Source: Russula earlei
Lineage: Eukaryota > Basidiomycota > Agaricomycetes > Russulales > Russulaceae
Assembly: GCA_025769875.1 (NCBI GenBank)
Contig: JAGFNK010000655.1
Coordinates: 1-27,461 of the forward strand
DNA length: 27,461 nucleotides
Reading direction: 5' to 3'
Part shown: in pieces, positions 20,202 to 27,461 of the stretch
Layout of the letters: the number at the start of each line of letters is the position of its first letter
Numbering within the stretch: position 1 is the first letter of the stretch
The notes under the pieces: model-generated
What the model was told of the DNA's origin: nothing
The model's database searches: none
What the model saw: only the letters and a program-made list of their open reading frames with translations
Position numbers and translations under genes: made by a program

Positions 20202-20206
20202 CACAT
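20202..20206 (+). repeat. Target site duplication (right) of the LTR element
   Basis: Second CACAT copy. The transposase sequence resumes directly after it (CCTCAAATGGGTGGACAGAC). Confidence 0.85.
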
Positions 20207-21848
20207 CCTCAAATGGGTGGACAGACAATGAAATTGGGTCATTGTGGTTCCAGGACACCTTCCTCCCCTTTGCGCTGGCCTAAAAGACCACCAGTGACCC
20301 CATCATTCTGTTTTTGACAGCCACAGTTCTCATGAGACCAATGAACTCCAGGCACTTGCATACAAGCACAGAGTTATCATTGTCATCTTCCCCTCCAAGT
20401 GCACACACAAACTCCAACCCCTCGATGTTAAAGTCTTTTCCCAGATGCAGCAGAACTGGTCCAATCATTGTGACTGCTGCATCTGTGAAAATGTTCCCAT
20501 GACACATTACAATGTCATTGTCAAGTACATGATGGTGTGTTCTCAGACAATGTCCCACAAACTCATTGCTTCTGCCTTCTCCTCCACTGGCATCTTTCCC
20601 TTCAACCCCTGCATATTCACCCAGGCCAACTTCACTCCTTCATTCCTATTCCACCACCCAGCATGTGCCAACATTGTTTCCTGCAGATGTCCCTTCATCC
20701 TCCCCTCTTCCCTCCAACTACTCTGACAGTGATGTGTCCTCAGATGCCAAGAATGTGCAAGACCTGCCCTCTGCAAGGTTGAAGATGTGATCCCTTTCAA
20801 CTGGAACACAGACTCTGACAACAATGACTTTGACTATGAGCCACTGCAAGGCCATGTTCTAGACTCACAACAACCACATTTTTTATTTCCAACCCCTGCC
20901 ATCCCTGCCTCAAGTGTTCATGTCTTGCTTAACTTACCCCTCCAGTCTTTGTGTGCCAGATGTGTTGAACATGTGTCTATTGTACAAAATGTGTCACCAG
21001 CCAATGGTGTTTGTGACAACTCTGAGTCCTCCCCACTTCCAAGATATTTTACTTGCTCTCATGTGAGTTCTTCCTCTGCAATGTCAATCTCTATTGCACT
21101 TGGTCCCACCAATGTGCCAATCCCCACCTCACCACAGGAGAAGGATTCAGAGATCTCCCAACTCCAGTTGACAGTGGAGCTGATGGGAATGGAGATTCTT
21201 CAATCCAGGGCAGAGGCCAGCTCCAGTAATACACACTGCACCATCTTGAAGCATGCAGCATTGGATGCCAGACAGGAACTGGAAAACCAGAAGTGCAAGA
21301 CACACCATTTAGTGAAGACAAGTGCACATTATGTCATCCACCCTATGATTGAAGCACAATGGCTTGTTGAACAGGAAGAGAGGGCCCATCTCACAAGAGA
21401 CACTGCTGAGAAGGCCACACAAAAGGTGGCCAGTGATGTGGCTCATGGGGTGCAACTCTGGGAGGAAATACATTCAAGGGTTTTCAGTGGTGAGTCCCAA
21501 TTGAATGCCAAATTATGACAATGCACTCATGCTTTTCACAGAATCACTCTCTTCATACAAGCACAAGGACAATCTCATTGCACTCACTGGTGCACTTGGC
21601 CTCAACATGACAGGCACTGTCAATGAGCTGGCAACTGAATGAACCCAGGTCAAGTCCTACATAGGAGTGCATCCTGAGCTTTGTGATCACCCTCAGTTTG
21701 GTGGGCTTTTCCTTCAAGGCAAGCATCGCATGGAGAATAATCAGTAGATATCATGTTTTTTGTTCATGTTCCCCCCCCCTGAAATCTCACATTTTTAACA
21801 TTTGATCTCAGCAATAATATTTCATTACATTTCATGTGACTATGTGTG

Positions 21849-21880
21849 ACTGTCCAATATCTAGGTAGATTAGTCAGCTG
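21849..21880 (-). repeat. Right terminal inverted repeat of copy B
   Basis: On the minus strand it starts CAGCTGACTAATCTACCTAG and corresponds to CAGCTGACTTAAGGTACCTAG of copy A. Confidence 0.65.
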
Positions 21881-22167
21881 TCCGAGTTCTTACAGTATGA
21901 GGGGTTAACAAAACCCGGTGAAGACTGGAGCCAATGAGAATGGTCAATGGCATGGCAGCGTTAACAAACTGCTCAGTCCACCCTCAATCAAGTAGAGTAC
22001 AAAAAAGGGGGGCCGGGCTCGGCAGTTATGGTGACCTCTTAAGAGCTGACGATACCGTCTTGATCTGTGGCCATAGTAAACGCTACCAGGTTGGCGCCAT
22101 CACAAGGTCAAGCTGGTCAAGAGGGCCATACATTATACCCAAGCTATCATGTACATCAACCGGGCTT
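21881..22167. other. Spacer between transposon copy B and YOS9
   Basis: No coding frame or RNA was recognised. It includes the 3' flank of YOS9. CpG sites reappear at about 21916, in keeping with host DNA. Confidence 0.4.
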
Positions 22168-24021
22168 TTACAACTCGTCTCTTTCGGGGGGGGCATTCGG
22201 CCTCTGGCGACCTTTAGCAGCGCCGTTGAGAGTCCGCTCACCGCCGCCGCCACCCTTCTTCTGCTTCTGCCGCTCTTCCTCCTGTCGCTCATGGTCCAAT
22301 CCAACAATCTCGACTTCGACCTCCTCATCTCGAACGTCGAATCCGGCCTCTCGCAACGCGTCCTCGAATAGCTTGGAATCCATTATCCGCGAAATGTCCT
22401 CCGCGCGCCGCTGCGCGTCCTCGCTGTCCACGCTCCGACCGCCGTTCGGCATCTCGATCTCGCTGATAAACTCGATCATCATCTCACCATCGCCTACCTC
22501 TTCGACGACCACGCGCGAAGCGGTGCCCGCACCGGCATCGTGTCCCTGCGCATTGCCCGCCTTTTGCAAGATCGCCTCGAGAGCGCGGCGTAGCAGGTCA
22601 CCGTGACCCGACGCACCGGTATCGTCCTCTGCGGCGGGCTCGCCAGCCTTTTGCGATGCGTCGCCATCGTCCGATAGGGCTTCTGCCGCATCTAGGGGTG
22701 GGGCGTTGGCAACGGGAGGGCGTCGCTGGCGGAGTGGGTGGTCGGCTTCTGGGAGGGAAGTGTCAGCGTTGGCGAGGGTCGTGGCGTCTACGACCTGACG
22801 ACATCGGATCAAAGCCTCATCGCGCTGGTCGATGCGCGATTTAAATCCGGGCTCGGAACAGAGGCGTGGCGTGTTGATTACGAGGATGTAGTGACACGTC
22901 TTTGTCTCCTTGACGAACATTATGCTCTCTGTCATTGTCATGGAACAGTGGAACTAGGGCGGCCGCGTGGACGTAGATTCGCATGCGTGAGTCGGGCTAG
23001 GCGAACACGATGTACGAGACGAGGGCTTACCTGGACCTCGATCTCGCGTCGCTTCCCGGTCTTGTCACATAACGTACCGTCTCCCCATCGCTGAACGAGG
23101 TATCTCGAGCCGGCGTCACGCGCGAGCTCGAGGTTTGAGAGCGCACCATGATCTGCCCTACTCAAGTCGGCGCCGGAACCGGGCTCCGGTGCCCGGCCGA
23201 GATCGTATGCTTCCCACTGGGAGAAGCAAGTGTGAAGATGAATGGGATGAATAAGAATAAGGGAAGGGAAGCATCACTCACGTCAGGATCCTCCTCAATT
23301 TCGTAAGCTTTTCCTATGGGATCCGATGGGTAAGAACTGAATGCTCGATCATACGTAAAAAGGATCACCTGGGGACATTGGGCGCGGGTGAGCCACTTCT
23401 CGAAACTGGCGGACATGCGAGTTGTGGCAGTAGGCGTAAGTGAACCATCCTTGGCGATGCTGACAGTGCGGTGAGCGGTCATTGAACCGGGAGAAGACAT
23501 GACACGTCACATACGTATAGGCAAGTCCCGTCCAACGGTTGCAGAAGCGACCAACTGTGGGACACGGCGACTTCTGTGACAGTTTCTTCGGGAGGTGGAG
23601 GGTCTTGCTTGCTTGACGGTGGTATGAAACAGATATATGTGTCACGAGGCCCCATCTTCATCACTTGGATGGCATAATCCGGGACATATTCGACAGCCGC
23701 CTGGACTTTGAGTGGGTAACATGTAGGCAAGAACAGACGGCATTAGGAGCGTACAGCCGTGCCCTCGCCCGCATCGATATGCTTGAATGGAGGCGGGTCC
23801 TGCCACGAGGTGGGGTGGTCGAGAAACTCGGGTTCGCCGCCGCGCAGACCCTCACGAAGCCAGCGCTGGGCGGTCTCGTTCAAGAGAGGGAGGCCGTTAA
23901 GAAAGGTGACCCTGTATTTTGGAAACGCATGGATGTCGTCGGGTAACGAGTGAAAGAGAAAGGCGAGGGGAAGCGGGGGGAAGAAGAGGAGGAGGGAAAA
24001 GAGGGTGATGAAAGAGGGCAT
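22168..24021 (-). CDS. YOS9: YOS9 / OS-9 homologue, ER quality-control lectin with MRH domain
   Basis: Yos9/OS-9 reads trimmed mannose glycans on misfolded proteins in the ER lumen and hands them to the Hrd1 ERAD ligase. Six exons on the minus strand (24021-23755, 23700-23515, 23459-23369, 23313-23282, 23216-23031, 22953-22168) give 515 residues with every phase closing. The start MPSFITLFSLLLFF is a signal peptide, followed by the family stretch FPKYRVTFLNGLPLLNETAQ. The MRH domain spans about 145-286: GTCLYHRQGWFTYAYCHNSH, the Gln/Arg region VRQFRE, TLCDKTGKRREIEVQ, the Glu-Tyr pair in KETKTCHY and NTPRLC. Six Cys are in the usual places. The second Trp of the WW pair of animal OS-9 is Phe here. 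The C-terminus is acidic, Gln/Lys-rich and ends RDEL, an ER retrieval signal (budding yeast Yos9 uses HDEL). It appears intact. Confidence 0.93.
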
Positions 24022-24540
24022 GATGGGCGGGGAGGAGGAGAGCCACGTGGCAAAGTCCGGGTCCCTGGACTTTGTGGCGCGGGATAAGATATTAGATTTC
24101 CGACGGCGAAACTCCGGGAATGGCCGTTTGGCCTCCGCGACGATTGGACCAGGGTAGGGTAAAGCACATGGCGAGGGCCAGGCATGTTGGGACAAATGCC
24201 TCTGGCTGGTTGCAGAGAAACCGGGGATATTGCGGAATTTTTCACTTATGGCACAAGTGTGGGAGGAGCGGGAAAGGTCCTCTGGGTGATTTCTGCGCCA
24301 GAAACGGCATTTTCCATTGATATGGACCCAGTCCAGCTTCGCCCAATTAAATTAATTACGTATTCCACGGGTTCCAGGGCCCTCCGCCAGCCCGACACAG
24401 AACGCTCTCCAAGAACAACATTATCTAAAGGCAATAAAAATGCACGCGAAAAGAACTCTATTCAATTATGGCAAAATAATCGTTATAACCCGTCCCCTCC
24501 CTTCAACAATCCCCATACCTACCCTCTATTCCCCTCCATC
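24022..24540. promoter_or_regulatory. Divergent promoter region between YOS9 and the AT-hook gene
   Basis: This 519-bp spacer is shared by two divergent genes. It contains a palindromic CCACGTGG at 24043-24050, close to the YOS9 start, and an inverted AAGTCC...GGACTT at 24053-24072. A pyrimidine-rich run leads to the AT-hook ATG (24495-24540). Which element serves which gene cannot be told. Confidence 0.5.
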
Positions 24541-25120
24541 ATGTCTGACTCTCTACCCGACGACTCCTTTGACGAACATAAACTTCCCGACGAGCTCGAA
24601 GAGGGTGCGCACCCAGCGGGGAACTCAGACACAGGTCAGTCCCTTCTCCCCCCTCCCGACCTTTTTCCCTTTTGCATTCCTCGACAACGATCGATAAGAC
24701 GACGCGAACTCCTTGTGCTCACGGCTCGCTTTGTTCCCCTTTTAGCACCCCCACCAGCGAAACGAGGTCGCGGTCGTCCCAAGGGTAGCAAGAACAAGAA
24801 GAGCGCTGCGGGCGCAGCCGCGTCCACATCCGACGTTGCCCCAGCGGCTGGCGAGAAACGGAAAAGGGGGAGACCACCCAAGGTATGTTCTACCGAACTT
24901 CCACCCTCCCCCCAGCAACCGCCCGTCTGATCTCCGATGATTTGCGCAGCCCAAGAGCGTTCCGGAGGAGGGACCGTCGGGTGAACCCCCTTTGAAGCGC
25001 AAGAGGGGAAGGCCGCCAAAGACAAAGCCGACCTCTCCCCGCGAGGACATCGGCGAGGGGGCCACGTCCGACACCCCAGCCAAGCGAAAGCGGGGCAGGC
25101 CCCCGAAGAACGCCGCGTGA
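24541..25120 (+). CDS. Small protein with four AT-hooks (HMGA-like chromatin protein)
   Basis: AT-hooks bind the minor groove of AT-rich DNA, so a nuclear chromatin or transcription cofactor role is inferred. Three exons (24541-24634, 24746-24882, 24950-25120) give 133 residues; both introns are GT-AG and in phase. Residues 1-31 are acidic (MSDSLPDDSFDEHKLPDELE). Four hooks follow: KRGRGRPKGSK (37-47), KRKRGRPPK (69-77), KRKRGRPPKTK (93-103) and KRKRGRPPKN (122-131). They are separated by short Ser/Pro/Ala-rich linkers with possible phosphorylation sites. The three RKRGRPPK hooks are nearly identical, which suggests internal duplication. There is no HMG box or other domain. The ATG lies after a C/T-rich tract, as in other genes here. 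The gene is divergent from YOS9 and convergent with the KMO gene. Confidence 0.9.
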
Positions 25121-25679
25121 ACTCATTTCTGATTGGATGCACTGTATACGTTTATGGAACGTCCTCCGTCGCGATGTTGCGACGACGCTTGCGCCCACGA
25201 CCACGCAGAACAATACCCACTTCTTGTCGCCGTTGTGTTGTCCCTCGGACTGTTTATTGTTGCAATTGTCTGGTAATATCTATTTCCTCGCACCTCGCCA
25301 CTTGTACTGTTTTCCCCCTCCCCTTTCCGTAGCAATTAGGTTCCTGGTGGACACGGTGTTTTTCATAGCTGATCCTTGTATGATTGAAATGTCAAGGCCG
25401 AGATTGTTTGATAACGAAAAACATGTGTGACGATAAGGCGTGTCCATGATGAATGACATGACGGGATGTCAATGATTGTTGTCACCCGACGAGAGGAAGA
25501 AAAAAAAGGGTTTTCAATCACCGCAGAAAACAAGGAGGTGTGTCCCTGCACCGAATGCAACCAACCAATATCATATCCGAAGAACCCTCCCTCCCATGTC
25601 GCCGCCATGATCCCGGAAATCTGAGGTCGCGCAGAGACCCCTATCTCGGTTTAATAATTACTTACTGTTACCCATGCTT
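25121..25679. other. Intergenic region between convergent AT-hook and KMO genes
   Basis: This is 3' flanking DNA for both genes. It contains a C/T-rich stretch around 25300-25330 and a short A-run near 25500. I see no coding frame with recognisable content, no RNA gene and no clear AATAAA for either gene. Confidence 0.4.
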
Positions 25680-27461
25680 CTACTGCCAATAACTTCTTCG
25701 CCTTCGGTAAAATAACGCAATCCATCCCACGCCCACACTCACAACAACACCGAGCGCCACCGATCCAACCATGGCCATCACGTCTGCTTGTTCAGCCGCT
25801 TTCCGTTTTGCTCTCGAATAGCTGATATCCGGTCGAAACGTCACCATCGTGTACAACGGTAGCCATCCGCGAGGTCTCTCCGGCAGGAAGGTCACCCCGG
25901 ATGGAAAGACGCCCAGAGTGGCCAGCGTGACAGGCGTGCGACAGGTCAGTGAGAACAGCACGCTGTCCACCATCCTTTTCAACTTGTGCCCCGGTGTGGT
26001 CACCGAATGACGCATCTCCGCACTGGAGAAACAGAATGAATGATACCCGAACGGGTCATCAGGAACGACAGGGTTATGCTCACTAGTTATCCATCGCCAG
26101 GTCATTGATCGCAACGAGGTCCTCGTGCCTCGACTCAGAGTACCGACAAAGCGCCTCGGAGAGTCGACGATCAAATACATCCGGATCTCGAACCGTCGCG
26201 GGATCAACCCCCGCTTCGTGAAGCAATGCTGTGAGGACGCGGACGTCCTCAAGGCCGCAATTCAGACCCTGCCCATAGAAAGGAACCATGGCGTGCGCCG
26301 CATCTCCCAGGATGATCGCGCGATCCTTGTAATGGTATGGCTTTGCCTGCGGACCAGGGAAAAAGACGATGAAATATGATGTGAGAATGAGAGTGCATAC
26401 CTTGATGGAAAACAAGAGGGTTCCGCGGGTTCCGCTGAAAAGAATTTAATAATCCGTCCGTTCCTATGAATTCCAATGCGTCGGGAAATTGCGTCCTGAA
26501 CCATGAAAGAATCTGGTCGGCATGTAATAACTTTTCGAACTCAGTCGTTGGAGCGAATAATGTGCATGTAAATGATTTATCCTAGGCAGGTTCAAGATAA
26601 GATCTGGACGTGTTCAAGTATGCGACTGACTCTGTTAGGTAACGCTATGAGCATGAAAGAATGCCTCGGCCATATATGCAGGTGATTCGGATCAAGGAGG
26701 AATGTTGGCTTATCATGATCGTCTCGCCCAGGCGGTATCTTGAGTTCAATATAATCGTCAGGGATGTATTCTTGCCCAAAGTCCATTCTACGCAGAAGGG
26801 GCCGTCCGGCGTCATAACACAACGCGCTCCTAAGCGAGAGAGGCACCCACCGCACGACCCTCATCAGCTGACGTCTTACGACGGAGTAGCTGCCGTCAGC
26901 GCCAATGCACAGGTCGAAGCGTTTTTCAAACTTGTTCGCCGGCATTGGCATCCAGGACAGATATCACGCGGCCGTCGAAATCTATCGACAACGACCTTGT
27001 GATGGAAAAAGGCGCGAACGGACCTGAGAGCGAGCGCCTCGTCGAGAAGTCCCTGATTGAGGAGTGCGCGGTCAATGGAATTGATGCACTTTTCAAGAAC
27101 AAGGAATTTCAGGGCGTGGGACAAACGCGGCACAAGGGTGTGAGAACACGAGGACCATCGACGAGAGAGTGGGGAATACGCGGGGCGCACCTGGCCATCC
27201 CTATCGTAGGGTTGACTGTCCAAATTACCGTTGGAATTATGGATCATGCGACCGCGCATGGGAATAACGTTGTCGAGGAAGCGAGACGCCGCGGCGGGAT
27301 CAATTGCTTGCATGGCAGCTATTCCGCGAGGAGATGGCGAGGTTAATCGATCGCTGCTGAGCGGCTGCCCGCGAAGAAGGCAAGCGCATATCTGGCGTCA
27401 ACCTGTTTTATGAAGATGCCGAAACGGCCGAGGTAAAGGGAGGGAGATACCAGGACGAGCC
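25680..27461 (-). pseudogene. BNA4: Kynurenine 3-monooxygenase (BNA4/KMO), partial at the window edge and frame-broken
   Basis: KMO is an FAD/NADPH enzyme of the mitochondrial outer membrane that makes 3-hydroxykynurenine on the tryptophan-to-NAD route. Exons on the minus strand are about 27461-27451, 27402-27191, 27088-26851, 26787-26631, 26581-26401, 26346-26084 and 26022-25680. The N-terminal FAD-binding GxGxxG lies outside the window. Recognisable blocks are QQRSINLAISSR, CINSIDRALLNQGLLDEA, RFDLCIGADGSYSVVRRQL, MDFGQEYIPDDYIELKIPPG, LDPNHLHIWPRHSFMLIALP, the FAD motif AIILGDAAHAMVPFYGQG, LNCGLEDVRVL, and a C-terminal membrane helix (VALGVVVSVGVGWIALFY) before a basic tail. Four one-base frame changes are needed: near 27325, 26990, 26930 and 26410. 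All complete introns are GT-AG and no nonsense substitution was seen, so sequencing error is as likely as decay. Confidence 0.88.

Larger units (their letters stand above)
17740..21747 (+). pseudogene. Pogo-like DDE transposase, copy B (inactive)
   Basis: The likely original start is ATG 17740. The HTH N-terminus (MDNAHEDCIQAAITE) meets an in-frame TGA after 15 codons, where copy A has Trp. An intron-like GTGAGG...TTTTAG follows near 17837-17881, then CENP-B-like HTH (DALVNWINHKALMAKPMDQ). The catalytic core shows IWDMDEKGIQLG with the first Asp. The LTR element splits the gene right after GGIST at 18493; coding resumes at 20207. The second Asp (DSHSSHE, near 20320) needs a one-base frame change; the third is in LQPLDVKV. 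The C-terminus has an acidic linker, a coiled-coil-like stretch (ISQLQLTVELMGMEILQSRA, about 21155-21215), an intron at the equivalent site of copy A (GTGAGT...TTCACAG, about 21490-21541), and a SAP-like end with another TGA at 21640. Inactive. Confidence 0.85.
16410..21880 (+). mobile_element. Pogo-like DNA transposon, copy B (degenerate, with nested insertions)
   Basis: It has the same family and layout as copy A but the opposite orientation. The left end (about 16410-16442) aligns with copy A just inside its inverted repeat (AGGTCACCTAGA against AGGTACCTAGCA, then the same following text). The right end at 21849-21880, read in reverse, begins CAGCTGACTAATCTACCTAG, close to copy A's repeat. 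Two later elements lie inside: a MITE at 17033-17580 and an LTR element at 18499-20201. Removing them leaves about 3.2 kb, near copy A's size. The inverted repeats are more eroded than in copy A, and the outer boundary is good to about 10 bp. Confidence 0.8.

Noticed and set aside
22067..22606. Plus-strand Ser/Arg-rich open frame over the YOS9 C-terminus
   Set aside because: It is the complement of the acidic YOS9 tail, whose minus-strand exons are all in phase and family-like.
1..27461. CRISPR arrays, bacterial operons, riboswitches, rRNA or tRNA genes
   Set aside because: No regularly spaced repeats or RNA gene signatures were seen, and the introns and gene families show this is a fungal nuclear sequence.

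Overview
The window is fungal nuclear DNA, most likely from a filamentous basidiomycete (Agaricomycetes). The evidence is genes with many 48-110 nt GT-AG introns, pyrimidine-rich tracts before start codons, GC-rich coding sequence, and protein families typical of fungi. It looks like a chromosomal stretch of unrelated housekeeping genes, not an operon or a biosynthetic cluster.

Genes, left to right: PRP28-type DEAD-box spliceosomal helicase (4840-7637, +, 11 exons); a HAL4/HAL5 (NPR1)-type serine/threonine kinase (10367-13459, +, 3 exons); a medium-chain dehydrogenase/enoyl reductase-like gene with three frame breaks (14793-16025, -); a YOS9/OS-9 ER lectin (22168-24021, -, 6 exons); a 133-residue protein with four AT-hooks (24541-25120, +, 3 exons), divergent from YOS9; and a kynurenine 3-monooxygenase gene (25680-27461, -), cut by the right edge and carrying four apparent one-base frame breaks.

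Between the genes lie two old, related pogo-like (DDE_1/CENP-B type) DNA transposons. Copy A (about 222-4454, transposase on -) has 34-bp terminal inverted repeats. It was later hit by a 961-bp solo LTR (689-1649, 5-bp target duplication) and a 380-bp element (3373-3752, 9-bp target duplication). Copy B (about 16410-21880, transposase on +) contains a 548-bp MITE-like element with about 106-bp inverted repeats (17033-17580) and a 1703-bp non-coding LTR element (18499-20201, 5-bp target duplication). Comparing A with B lets each insertion be placed to the base. Both transposases are dead, by different stops and frameshifts, and the transposon DNA is visibly CpG-poor beside the genes.

The host genes do not form one pathway: splicing (PRP28), transporter and ion homeostasis signalling (kinase), ER-associated degradation (YOS9), chromatin binding (AT-hook protein), tryptophan/NAD metabolism (KMO) and a generic oxidoreductase. 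I did not find a convincing new multi-gene system. The most informative features are the nested transposon history, conserved paired bZIP-type palindromes inside the LTRs, and clusters of one-base frame breaks in two otherwise well-preserved genes.
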